From: Hahella sp. HNIBRBA332 | Lineage (GTDB): Bacteria > Pseudomonadota > Gammaproteobacteria > Pseudomonadales > Oleiphilaceae | Length of the DNA: 64,000 bases | Direction of reading: 5' to 3' | Assembly: GCF_030719035.1 (NCBI RefSeq) | Contig: NZ_CP132203.1 | Location: 124,001 to 188,000 of the forward strand | Notes under the pieces: model-generated | Databases searched by the model: none | Told to the model about the DNA's origin: nothing | The model's input: the letters and a program-made list of their open reading frames with translations, nothing else | Shown: piece after piece, positions 33,769 through 42,133 of the stretch | How positions within the stretch are numbered: position 1 is the first letter of the stretch | Layout: every line of letters starts with the position of its first letter | Position numbers and translations under genes: made by a program

Positions 33769-33892
33769 GGCGTATCGGGTCCTGTGTATGCTTGAGCGCG
33801 GACAGTATATGAGAGAAATAGGCCGAGTGAGAACCGGCCGTGCATTCTCGCCGGATAGCGCCGCTCCGAGGCGGCGGGTCAGGAAAGAGAAG

Positions 33893-33930
33893 CTGGAAAG
33901 AAAATCTGGAAAGAAAATCTGGAAAAAAAT
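33893..33930 (+). repeat. Thirteen-bp tandem repeat ahead of an acetyltransferase gene
   Basis: CTGGAAAGAAAAT at 33893-33905 and 33906-33918, followed by a 12-base variant at 33919-33930. The last copy lies just upstream of the ribosome site AAGGA and the start codon at 33945. Confidence 0.8.
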
Positions 33931-33944
33931 AGTAAGGACATTTC

Positions 33945-34499
33945 ATGGATTGCAGATTACTGACTCGGGACGACCTGGACGCCTTATTTGAGTTCGAGCT
34001 GACTAACCGGGCCTGGTTTGAAGCCCATATTGAACCGCGCCCCGACGACTTCTACACCCGCAAGGGGGTGGCGGGACATATCGAAGATTACCTCCAAGCA
34101 TGGGAGCAGGGGCGTCAGCTTCCATTGTTACTGTGGGGAGATGAGGCGTCAGGCTTTGCAAACCAGATTGTAGTGGGGCGCGCCAATCTGCGGGGAATTT
34201 GTCATGAGAGCGGCGAAGCCTGGATTGGTTACCGTGTGGCGCAGGACTATTGCGGACGTGGGCTGGCCACCGGTGCGGTAAAACATCTGATGGACGAAGC
34301 CTATGGCCGACTGGGATTGCGTCGTCTGCTCGCCGCCGTCTCTGTCGCCAACCCCTCTTCGAGCCGAGTACTGGAAAAATGCGGCTTCCGTCAGGCTGGC
34401 CTGATTCCTGAGGCGGCGACTCTCAAGAACCGGACGTTGGATTGTTTCGAGTATCAGCACTACCGTGACTGGCGGACATCCCAGCGACCCCTTGCATGA
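33945..34499 (+). CDS. GNAT acetyltransferase, RimJ/RimL-like
   Basis: A 184-residue acetyltransferase similar in layout to the ribosomal-protein alanine N-acetyltransferases: LTRDDLDALFEFELTNRAWFE at the start, GEAWIGYRVAQDYCGRGLATGAV with the acetyl-CoA loop CGRGLA, and NPSSSRVLEKCGFRQAGL near the end. The true substrate is unknown. The last 77 bases overlap the convergent TetR gene. Confidence 0.87.
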   Translation: MDCRLLTRDDLDALFEFELTNRAWFEAHIEPRPDDFYTRKGVAGHIEDYLQAWEQGRQLPLLLWGDEASGFANQIVVGRANLRGICHESGEAWIGYRVAQDYCGRGLATGAVKHLMDEAYGRLGLRRLLAAVSVANPSSSRVLEKCGFRQAGLIPEAATLKNRTLDCFEYQHYRDWRTSQRPLA

Positions 34500-35070
34500 A
34501 CTGTTTGACAACGCTGTCCAGGTGCGCGTTGATCTCTTCCTGCGGTAACGCGACGCCGAGCAGGGCGCGCCAGAACAAGTCCCCCCGCAGTAACGCCATG
34601 AAGTGACGGCCGGCGCGGACGGGATCTGTCTTGGGGATTTCCCCTTTCTGCATACGTTTTTCCAGAAAACCAGCAACAGCGCTTTCCCCGACCGCAGGGC
34701 CGGATCTGTAAAAGGCTTCCCCCAGCTCCGGGTCCGCTTGAATCTCCGCCAGTATCATGCGGATGGCCGCCAAGTTGTGCGGGCAAAGCAGGAAGGTGAG
34801 AAAACGCTCTGCAACAATGCGCAGGGCGGGCTCCAGACGGCGCTCATCCATCTGCAGGTCGCTCAACTCCTGAATGAATCTGGCGCTGGCGCTGGACACC
34901 ACGGCCTGAAATAACACCGTTTTGCTCTTGAAGTGATTGTACAGCGTCGCCTTGGACACGCCGGCTTCTTTCGCCACCCGGTCCATGGAGGCGCGGGCGT
35001 ATCCGCTTTGGTGAAAAACGTTCTTGGCGGCTTCAAGTATTTGTTCAGTGCGTTGTGGGTTAAGTGCCAT
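34423..35070 (-). CDS. TetR-family repressor of the emrAB-like operon
   Basis: A 215-residue regulator. The N-terminal helix-turn-helix is ILEAAKNVFHQSGYARASMDRVAKEAGVSKATLYNHFKSK; the C-terminal part is the AefR-like ligand domain. It is divergent from the HlyD-type and MFS genes, with a perfect operator-like palindrome between them, so it probably represses both itself and the pump. The last 25 codons run into the convergent acetyltransferase gene. Confidence 0.88.
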   Translation of the reverse strand: MALNPQRTEQILEAAKNVFHQSGYARASMDRVAKEAGVSKATLYNHFKSKTVLFQAVVSSASARFIQELSDLQMDERRLEPALRIVAERFLTFLLCPHNLAAIRMILAEIQADPELGEAFYRSGPAVGESAVAGFLEKRMQKGEIPKTDPVRAGRHFMALLRGDLFWRALLGVALPQEEINAHLDSVVKQFMQGVAGMSASHGSADTRNNPTSGS

Positions 35071-35122
35071 GGTAGTCGTTAATTTTGCCTTTGTGCTTAT
35101 CCGTCAAGTCAGAGTAGAATGC

Positions 35123-35150
35123 AAAAACTGAACTGTACGGTTCAGTTTTT
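35123..35150. promoter_or_regulatory. TetR-type operator
   Basis: AAAAACTGAAC and its exact complement GTTCAGTTTTT flank a six-base centre, TGTACG. It lies 53 bases upstream of the tetR start and 140 bases upstream of the emrA-like gene. The ACTGAAC...GTTCAGT form matches operators known for many TetR regulators of efflux pumps. Confidence 0.8.
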
Positions 35151-35289
35151 TGAATTGCAATCGACATAATTTTAACCCGGTGGCGGCTGAAAATCAGAAG
35201 TTGGGGGTAAAGTCCGACTCTTTGCTCCGCATTTCCGTCCGCGGGCCCGTCTTTATCCTGAACCTGTTTAGCGAACGTGAGACTGCGCC

Positions 35290-36408
35290 ATGTCAAAGAA
35301 AATGATCCGTTTGATGTTGTTTTTCAGCCTGGCTGGCGTTGCTGGTTGTGGCTATTACCTGTGGCATGCCGGCAAGGTTTCAACCGACGATGCGTTTGTC
35401 GAGCGGGATGTTATCTACCTGACGCCCCGGGTTTCCGGCATGTTGGTGGAGGTTTTGGTGAGCGATAACCAGAAGGTGGCGGCAGGGGACTTGCTCGCCC
35501 GTATTGATCCCAAACCTTACGAAGCTGAACTGCAAAGCGCATCCGCCCGCGTGGCCATGCAGCAGGCGGCGATGGTGAAGGCGCAGGCGGATCTGGACGC
35601 TTTTATGGCGCGACTGGATGCGCGTAAGCAGGATGCTTTGGCCCAAGTGGACGTCGCCAAAGCTGAGAAGCAGCATCATGAGAGCAACCTGGCGCGTCTG
35701 GATGCGCAAATTGCACAGGCGCAAAGAGATGTGGATCGCTATGAACGCCTGGCCGGGCGCAAGCAGGTCTCCGAGCAGGCGCTGGAAGATGCGAAAACCA
35801 ATCTGGCCACGTTGCGCGCGGAACGGGAGACCGTAAAGGCCTCCATCGACGTCGCCTCCAGCAAGGTGGCGGCGGCTCACTCTCAACAGAAAACAGTCGC
35901 CTCCGACGAGCGCAATGTCGCGGTGCTGGAAGCGGCGATCGGGCAGAGTGAGGCGGCGCTCAAGCAGGCGCAAGCGGATGAAGAGCGCGCCCGTCTGGCT
36001 TTGCAATGGACGGAAATTCGCGCGTCTTCCAATGGCTGGATCAGTCGTGTGGATAAGCATCCTGGCAGTTTTGTCAGTCCGCAGACCAACTTTGCCATTG
36101 AAGTTACCGGCGACGCCTGGGTTAAAGCCAACTTCAAAGAGACTCAGATTGGCGATGTGAAAGTGGGCGATAAAGTCAGCGTTGAAGTCGACGCTTATCC
36201 TGGCGTCACCCTCAGCGCTCGCGTTGAGTCTTTCCAGCCCGGCACGGGTTCCCGTTTCAGTCTGCTGCCGCCTGAAAACGCCTCTGGCAACTATGTGAAA
36301 GTGGTGCAGCGCGTGCCGGTGAAAATCATTTTTGATGAAGTCCCCGACGGAGTGCAGTTGTGGCCGGGCATGTCGGTCATTCCCACTGTCTACGTCAGCG
36401 GCTCCTGA
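35290..36408 (+). CDS. emrA: HlyD/EmrA-type membrane fusion protein
   Basis: A 372-residue periplasmic adaptor of a tripartite efflux pump. One N-terminal membrane helix (MLFFSLAGVAGCGYYLW) is followed by a lipoyl half-motif (STDDAFVERDVIYLTPRVSGMLVEVLVSDNQ), a long coiled-coil hairpin at about 75-240 and a beta-barrel with WVKANFKETQIGDVKVG. It links the MFS pump in the inner membrane to an outer-membrane channel encoded elsewhere. Gene symbol by family; substrate unknown. Confidence 0.88.
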   Translation: MSKKMIRLMLFFSLAGVAGCGYYLWHAGKVSTDDAFVERDVIYLTPRVSGMLVEVLVSDNQKVAAGDLLARIDPKPYEAELQSASARVAMQQAAMVKAQADLDAFMARLDARKQDALAQVDVAKAEKQHHESNLARLDAQIAQAQRDVDRYERLAGRKQVSEQALEDAKTNLATLRAERETVKASIDVASSKVAAAHSQQKTVASDERNVAVLEAAIGQSEAALKQAQADEERARLALQWTEIRASSNGWISRVDKHPGSFVSPQTNFAIEVTGDAWVKANFKETQIGDVKVGDKVSVEVDAYPGVTLSARVESFQPGTGSRFSLLPPENASGNYVKVVQRVPVKIIFDEVPDGVQLWPGMSVIPTVYVSGS

Positions 36409-36474
36409 TGCCGGCAAAGACAGGAGCTAGCGCCATGCGCCGCCAATCGGAAACGCCAAGCGTAAGGGGCATCC

Positions 36475-37998
36475 ATGCAGAAAACCGTTAATCCCTGGCT
36501 GATTGCGCCCTTAGTGGCGCTCGCCGCATTTATGGAGGTCCTGGACATCTCCATCGCCAACGTCTCGCTGCAGCATATTGCCGGCAGCCTGGGGGCGGGA
36601 CCGGAAGAGACGACCTGGATATTGACGTCCTACCTTGTCACCAACGCTATCGCGCTGCCCATCGCCGGTTGGCTGTCCGATTACTTTGGGCGTACGCGCT
36701 TCTTCATCGGCAGCATTATCGGCTTTACGCTGGCGTCTCTGGCCTGCGGCATGGCGCCAGGGCTGGAAATGCTGATTATCTTTCGCGCCGTGCAAGGTTT
36801 GACTGGCGGCGCTTTGCAGCCGGTATCCCAGGCTATATTGGCGGATAGTTTTCCCCTGGAAAAGCGCGGCATGGCGTTCGCCATGTACGGCATCGCCGTA
36901 GTGGCGGCGCCGGCCATTGGTCCCACGCTGGGCGGCTGGATTACGGAGGAGTTCAGTTGGCGCTGGATATTTTTAATCAACGTGCCCGTTGGCGTTGTGC
37001 TGGTCATGCTGGTTAAACGCTACCTGCCGAACGAGCCCGCCAATCATGACGGCTCCAAGGTGGATTATTTCGGCTTCGCCCTGATTGCCATCGGCCTGGG
37101 CTGTCTGCAATGGATGCTCGACACAGGGCAGCGCGAAGACTGGTTTGAGTCGCCGCAGATCGTCGCCTTGGCGGTCATTGTGGTAGTGGCCCTGTTGACC
37201 TATATCGTGCGCTCGTTCGATCAGAAGAACCCCATCGTCGACCTGACGTTGTATCGTTACCCCAACTTTGCGATGGCTAATGTCATCATGTTTATGATGG
37301 GCTTTGTGCTGTTCGGCTCCACCGCGTTGTTACCGCTGCTGATGCAGACGCTGATGGGGTATTCGGCCTTCGATGCAGGTCTGGTGCTGTCGCCGGGGGG
37401 ATTCGCGATCATGTTTATGATGCCTATCGTCGGGCGTCTGGTGGGCGCAGTGGATTCACGTATTCTGCTGACGCTGGGACTGAGCGTGAGCAGTCTGGCG
37501 CTATGGAATCTGGGAGATCTGACGCTTTCAGTGGATCGGGATCAACTGGCGTTGGCTCGGGTGTGGCAGACACTGGGCCTGGCGTTCCTGTTTATACCCA
37601 CGACGTCCAGCGCTTATGTCGGGCTGCCCACGTCGGCGAACAATCAGGCGGCGGCCATGCTGTCGTTCATGCGTAATCTGGGAGGCGGCGTCGGCATCGC
37701 CTTATTGATGACATTTCTGGATCGCGTCGCCACCGTAAACCGCGGCCATCTTGTGGCCAACACCAGCCCGGTTAGCGAAGTCTGGAATCAGCACTTCATG
37801 CAGTTACAGCAAATCTCCGGCGACGCCACTCGCGCGTTGATGATGGCTAATCAGCAGGTGGCCGAGCAGGCCCGTTTTATCGCATTCATGGACAGCTTCA
37901 AGATGCTGGCGATCCTGTTTGCGCTGCTGATTCCGCTGGTATGGAAGCTGAAGCCGTTGCCCCGCAGCGGCGTCGGCGCGCCTCAAGGCGCTCATTAG
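36475..37998 (+). CDS. emrB: DHA2-family MFS efflux pump, EmrB type
   Basis: A 507-residue transporter with 14 membrane helices. Motif D1 (LDISIANVSLQHIAGSLG) follows the first helix, and GWLSDYFGRTRFFIGS and GIAVVAAPAIGPTLGGWI are characteristic of the DHA2/EmrB family. It exports drugs or toxic compounds with the EmrA-like adaptor. AAGGGG precedes the ATG, 66 bp after the adaptor gene, so both form one operon under the TetR operator. Confidence 0.9.
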   Translation: MQKTVNPWLIAPLVALAAFMEVLDISIANVSLQHIAGSLGAGPEETTWILTSYLVTNAIALPIAGWLSDYFGRTRFFIGSIIGFTLASLACGMAPGLEMLIIFRAVQGLTGGALQPVSQAILADSFPLEKRGMAFAMYGIAVVAAPAIGPTLGGWITEEFSWRWIFLINVPVGVVLVMLVKRYLPNEPANHDGSKVDYFGFALIAIGLGCLQWMLDTGQREDWFESPQIVALAVIVVVALLTYIVRSFDQKNPIVDLTLYRYPNFAMANVIMFMMGFVLFGSTALLPLLMQTLMGYSAFDAGLVLSPGGFAIMFMMPIVGRLVGAVDSRILLTLGLSVSSLALWNLGDLTLSVDRDQLALARVWQTLGLAFLFIPTTSSAYVGLPTSANNQAAAMLSFMRNLGGGVGIALLMTFLDRVATVNRGHLVANTSPVSEVWNQHFMQLQQISGDATRALMMANQQVAEQARFIAFMDSFKMLAILFALLIPLVWKLKPLPRSGVGAPQGAH

Positions 37999-38018
37999 AA
38001 CGTCTGCTGCAGGCGCCG

Positions 38019-38327
38019 CTATTTGGCGGCGCTGTCGCAGTACAGTTTTTTCAGCAGCGCAATCATCTGTTTGACTTCATTGCCCTTAAGGCGATAAGTC
38101 ACGCTCTGCTGATACTTCTCCGTCTCCACCAAGTCCGCCTGGCGCAGCACGCTTAAATGCTGCGACATGGCGGACAGGCTCAGTTCCGCCGCTTCCGCCA
38201 TTTCCGTTACCGTACGCTCGCCGTCGCACAGCAAGCAGAGGATGAATAATCGATTGCGATTGTCCATGGACTTGATTAACGACAAAGCCTTTTCAAAACC
38301 TTCGGGGTCAAATTCGGTATCCAGCAT
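38019..38327 (-). CDS. ArsR-family regulator, YgaV/BigR/SqrR type
   Basis: A 102-residue winged-helix repressor. The pattern RLFILCLLCDGERTVTEMAE, AMSQHLSVLRQADLVETEKY and the C-terminal LLKKLYCDS places Cys residues at the two positions used by the sulfide/persulfide sensors BigR, SqrR and YgaV. In E. coli ygaV is next to a DUF2892-containing gene, ygaP, and here a DUF2892 gene is divergent. GTG 38342 would add five residues. It probably senses sulfur oxidation state and controls the divergent operon. Confidence 0.8.
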   Translation of the reverse strand: MLDTEFDPEGFEKALSLIKSMDNRNRLFILCLLCDGERTVTEMAEAAELSLSAMSQHLSVLRQADLVETEKYQQSVTYRLKGNEVKQMIALLKKLYCDSAAK

Positions 38328-38363
38328 AATTTGAAGCCACACATCTAATGAATTGACTAATAT

Positions 38364-38379
38364 TTTAGAATAATCTAAA
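38364..38379. promoter_or_regulatory. ArsR operator 1
   Basis: TTTAGA-ATAA-TCTAAA, a perfect 16-bp palindrome in the AT-rich gap between arsR and the DUF2892 gene. An overlapping smaller palindrome, TCTAAATTAGA, lies at 38374-38384. Confidence 0.7.
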
Positions 38380-38392
38380 TTAGAAAAAAATC

Positions 38393-38410
38393 ATTTAGAT
38401 TTTTCTAAAT
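38393..38410. promoter_or_regulatory. ArsR operator 2
   Basis: ATTTAGA-TTTT-TCTAAAT, a perfect 18-bp palindrome. Its core TTTAGA-N4-TCTAAA equals that of operator 1; the centres are 30 bp apart, about three DNA turns, so two dimers could bind on the same face. Confidence 0.7.
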
Positions 38411-38459
38411 AAATGATCCGCAGCTAAGCTTTCAGCTATCCGAACAGGAGTAGGTCGCT

Positions 38460-38663
38460 ATGAACATTGATCGACTGGTCTTCGCATTCGCAGGTTTCAT
38501 GGTTTCTCTCGGTTTGATTCTGGGTTACTGGGTGAGTCCCTATTGGTTCCTGCTTTCCGCCTTTGTCGGCCTGAATATGTTTCAGGCGGCGTTCACCGGC
38601 TTTTGTCCATTAGCCATGGTGTTGAAAAAACTGGGGTTCCATCCCGGAAGCGCCTTTCACTGA
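38460..38663 (+). CDS. DUF2892-family small membrane protein
   Basis: A 67-residue inner-membrane protein with two helices and the DUF2892 signature FTGFCPLAMVLKKLG. The domain is attached to rhodaneses in sulfur metabolism (YgaP); here it stands alone. GGAG lies 9 bases before the ATG. First gene of the operon running to 43573. Confidence 0.88.
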   Translation: MNIDRLVFAFAGFMVSLGLILGYWVSPYWFLLSAFVGLNMFQAAFTGFCPLAMVLKKLGFHPGSAFH

Positions 38664-38672
38664 GGCCCTGCT

Positions 38673-41306
38673 ATGCTGACTTTATCAGAACATGCCTCCC
38701 GACACCCCAAGTTTTGGTTCCGCTTGAGCGGGACTCTTTGTCTGCTGCTGATTCTTATGGCGGCGGCTCCGACATTGAGTCCCGCGACGTTTTCCTTCCT
38801 GAACCCGCTACACATTGATACTGATCCGGAAAACATGCTGCGGGAGGATGAGCCTGTCAGGGTGACTCACAACCATCTGAAACAGGAATTCAGCCTGTAC
38901 GATGTTGTCGTGGTGGGGATGATCAACCGTGATCATCCTCAGGGTGTGTTCAATGCGCGCTCGCTGAAGAACGTTTATGACCTGGCCACTTTCGCGCAGG
39001 GGCTACGCTGGGAGGAGAACGGCCGCGAGCAAGGTGTGGTGGGCGTGGACCTGATTGCTCCGTCCACGGTGGACAATATTGAACAGGCCGGACTGGGAAC
39101 GGTGCGTTTCGAATGGTTGATGCCGTCGCCCCCGGCTAATGACGCCGCCGCTTTGCAGGTCGCAGAAAAAGCCATGCGTATCCCCATGCTGCGCGACACA
39201 CTGGTGTCATCGGACCAGAAAGCGCTGGCGCTGTACGTTCCCATCACCTCAAAGGACATCAGTTACCAGATCGCAGAGAAGCTGCGCGCCAAGGTCGCGG
39301 AGTTCGAGTCGGATGATGAGTACCACATTACCGGGCTGCCGGTGGCGCAGGATCAGTTTGGCGTGGAAATGTTCAAGCAGATGGCGATTTCCGCGCCCCT
39401 GGCGATGCTGCTGATTTTCCTGTTGATGTGGTGGTTTTTCCGCCATCTGCGTTTGGTGCTGGCGCCGCTGGCGGTGGCTATGATTTCCGTGATCCTGACC
39501 ATGGGGCTGTTAGTGGTGACGGGCAACACCGTGCATATCATGAGTTCGATGATCCCCATTTTTGTCATGCCTATCGCGGTGCTGGACGCGGTGCATATCC
39601 TGTCGGACTTCTTTGACCGTTATCCCCACATTCGCGACCGCAACAAAACGATTCGTGAGGTGATGGAAGAGCTGTCGGCGCCGATGCTGTACACCTCGAT
39701 CACCACCTGTGCGGGCTTCGCTTCATTGGCGTTCACGCCGATCCCACCCGTGCAGGTGTTTGGCGTGTTCGTTTCCATTGGCGTGGGACTGGCCTGGTTG
39801 TTGACGGTGACGCTGGTCCCAGCCTACATCATGTTGATGCCGGAAAACTCGTTGCAGGGATTTGGTATGAACACAGACAAAGAAGGCGAAGAGCATACAG
39901 CGCTGGCGCGGTTTCTTCATGCGCTGGGAGGCTTCACTTATCGCCGCGCCAAACTGGTGCTGGTGGCGACCCTGGTGGTAGCGGTTGGCGCGGGTTACGG
40001 CATTAGCAAAATCCAGATTAATGACAACCCGGTGAAATGGTTTGCGGAAAGTCATCCGATTCGGGTTGCGGATCAGGCGCTGAATGAGCGTTTTGCGGGA
40101 ACTTATATGGCCTATCTGGCTCTGCAGCCGGCGGCGCCAGCCACTTTGGAGGACGCCCGCAGCCGGGTCGCCATTTTATTGGACGAGACGGATAAGGCCA
40201 TTCAGGAGCCTGCTCGCGCCCTGATCGCCGGAGCGACTGCGCAAACCCGAGACGAATGGTTGCGTGAGGCGCAGAACGCTGTAGCGAACGCCCGGGAGCA
40301 GGCGGACACGGATGTATTATGGGACGCCTGGGATGCGTTGGGGCAGGGGCTGGATGCAGTGAGACAAAGCGCTGAAACCTTCAAACAGCCTGAGACCCTG
40401 GCTTATATCGAAACCCTGCAAAAGTACCTGCAGGAAACCGGTCTGGTGGGTAAGAGCAATGCGCTGCCGGACATCGTCAAAACGGTGCACAGAGAACTGA
40501 TGCAGGGGGAAGCCGAAGCTTTTCGCATTCCCGCCAGCGCACCGGCGGTGGGGCAGACGCTGATCACCTATCAGAGCAGTCATCGTCCTCAGGACTTGTG
40601 GCGCTTCGTAACGCCGGACTATCGCAACACCAACCTGTGGATCCAGCTGAAAAGCGGGGACAACAAAGACATGGCGGCGGTGGTCGCCGCAGTTGACCGC
40701 TTTTTTGCGCAGCATCCGGCTCCGACGGCGCTCAAGCATGAATGGTTTGGGCTGACCTATATCAACGTGGTGTGGCAGGAAAAAATGGTGAGCGGGATGC
40801 TGGAGGCGTTTCTCGGCAGCTTTCTGATAGTGCTGGCGATGATGGCGTTTTTATTCCGTTCCTTGTGGTGGGGGCTGCTCAGCATGCTGCCGCTGACAGT
40901 CACGATTGGCGCGATTTACGGCGTGATCGGCTGGATTGGCAAAGACTACGATATGCCGGTGGCGGTGTTGTCTGCGCTGAGCCTTGGATTGGCGGTGGAC
41001 TACGCTATCCACTTTCTGGCTCGCAGCCGCTTTCTGTATCGGCAGACCGGCTCCTGGCGTGGGACGGTGGATGCGGTGTTTGGCGAGCCGGCGCGGGCAA
41101 TTACCCGCAACGTGATTGTCATCGGCGTGGGATTCCTGCCGTTGCTGGCGGCGCCACTGATTCCCTACCAGACTGTCGGGGTGTTTATTTCTTCCATTTT
41201 GCTGTTCGCCGGCGTGGCGACCTTGTTGATCCTGCCCGCGCTGCTGACGGCGTTTGATCGCTTTCTGTTTAAAAATCTGCAACCAACAGGGGAGGCTGAG
41301 GCATGA
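38673..41306 (+). CDS. RND-superfamily exporter (MMPL/HpnN-like)
   Basis: An 877-residue inner-membrane protein with the RND repeat structure: one helix near the N-terminus, a large periplasmic loop, a block of five helices near 235-400, a second periplasmic loop and a second helix block at about 690-870. Proton-relay-like residues appear in PIAVLDAVHILSDFFDRYP and LGLAVDYAIHFLARSR. Relatives move lipids, hopanoids or wax-like molecules. No adaptor is encoded, but a LolA-like periplasmic protein and an outer-membrane barrel follow. Confidence 0.88.
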   Translation: MLTLSEHASRHPKFWFRLSGTLCLLLILMAAAPTLSPATFSFLNPLHIDTDPENMLREDEPVRVTHNHLKQEFSLYDVVVVGMINRDHPQGVFNARSLKNVYDLATFAQGLRWEENGREQGVVGVDLIAPSTVDNIEQAGLGTVRFEWLMPSPPANDAAALQVAEKAMRIPMLRDTLVSSDQKALALYVPITSKDISYQIAEKLRAKVAEFESDDEYHITGLPVAQDQFGVEMFKQMAISAPLAMLLIFLLMWWFFRHLRLVLAPLAVAMISVILTMGLLVVTGNTVHIMSSMIPIFVMPIAVLDAVHILSDFFDRYPHIRDRNKTIREVMEELSAPMLYTSITTCAGFASLAFTPIPPVQVFGVFVSIGVGLAWLLTVTLVPAYIMLMPENSLQGFGMNTDKEGEEHTALARFLHALGGFTYRRAKLVLVATLVVAVGAGYGISKIQINDNPVKWFAESHPIRVADQALNERFAGTYMAYLALQPAAPATLEDARSRVAILLDETDKAIQEPARALIAGATAQTRDEWLREAQNAVANAREQADTDVLWDAWDALGQGLDAVRQSAETFKQPETLAYIETLQKYLQETGLVGKSNALPDIVKTVHRELMQGEAEAFRIPASAPAVGQTLITYQSSHRPQDLWRFVTPDYRNTNLWIQLKSGDNKDMAAVVAAVDRFFAQHPAPTALKHEWFGLTYINVVWQEKMVSGMLEAFLGSFLIVLAMMAFLFRSLWWGLLSMLPLTVTIGAIYGVIGWIGKDYDMPVAVLSALSLGLAVDYAIHFLARSRFLYRQTGSWRGTVDAVFGEPARAITRNVIVIGVGFLPLLAAPLIPYQTVGVFISSILLFAGVATLLILPALLTAFDRFLFKNLQPTGEAEA

Positions 41307-42115
41307 GTCTTTCATTCAAACGGTGGGCGGCGACCTGGGTATTCGCCATGGCGGGGATTTCGGCGACTCAGACGGGCGCCGTGGATCAGGCGAAGGTGGA
41401 TGACATTGTACGCAAGGCCAGTCATGCGGCCTACTATCAGGGCGTGGACGGTAAGGCGAGGGTGGATATGCGCATCTTCGACGCCCAGAACCGGGAACGT
41501 TCGCGGGAGTTCACTATTCTGCGGAAAGACATTGACGACGCCGGCGACGGCGACCAGAAGTTTTATGTGTACTTTCACAGCCCGGCGGACGTGAGCAAAA
41601 GCGCTTTCCTGGTCTGGAAACATGTGAAGGGAGATGACGACCGCTGGCTCTATCTGCCAGCGCTGGATCTGGTGAAGCGCATTTCCGCCAGTGACGAACG
41701 CACCAGCTTCATGGGCTCCCATTTCTTCTATGAAGATGTGTCCGGGCGCACCCCGGATGAAGACGATCATGTGTTGCTCGAAGAGACGGATAACTACTAC
41801 GTGCTGAAAAGCACCCCGAAGAATTCCGGCAATGTGGAGTTCGCCTACTACAAAAACTGGATTCACAAGACCACCTTTATTCCAGTGAAAACCGAATTTT
41901 ACGATGCATCAGACCGGGCTTATCGCACCTATCAGGCGATGCGGGTGGAAATGGTGGATGGGTATCAGACGGTGACGGAATCCAAAATGAGCGACTCGCG
42001 CATTGGCGGCTACACTCAGATGCGCTACAGCAAAGTGGATTACGACGTGGATATTCCAGAAGATATTTTCAGCGAACGTTACTTGCGCAGCGCGCCGCGT
42101 CAATATCTGCGTTGA
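41303..42115 (+). CDS. LolA-like outer-membrane lipoprotein-sorting protein
   Basis: A 270-residue secreted protein with a signal peptide ending near SATQTGA. The mature part has the LolA/LolB-like half-barrel pattern: VDMRIFDAQNRERSREFTILRKD, KFYVYFHSPADVSKSAFLVWKH and DDRWLYLPALDLVKRISASDERTSFMGSHFFYEDVSGR. Such proteins are often encoded with MMPL exporters and may ferry a hydrophobic cargo through the periplasm. The start overlaps the stop of the RND gene (ATGA). Confidence 0.85.
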   Translation: MSLSFKRWAATWVFAMAGISATQTGAVDQAKVDDIVRKASHAAYYQGVDGKARVDMRIFDAQNRERSREFTILRKDIDDAGDGDQKFYVYFHSPADVSKSAFLVWKHVKGDDDRWLYLPALDLVKRISASDERTSFMGSHFFYEDVSGRTPDEDDHVLLEETDNYYVLKSTPKNSGNVEFAYYKNWIHKTTFIPVKTEFYDASDRAYRTYQAMRVEMVDGYQTVTESKMSDSRIGGYTQMRYSKVDYDVDIPEDIFSERYLRSAPRQYLR

Positions 42116-42133
42116 GTGAGGGCGGGAGCACTG

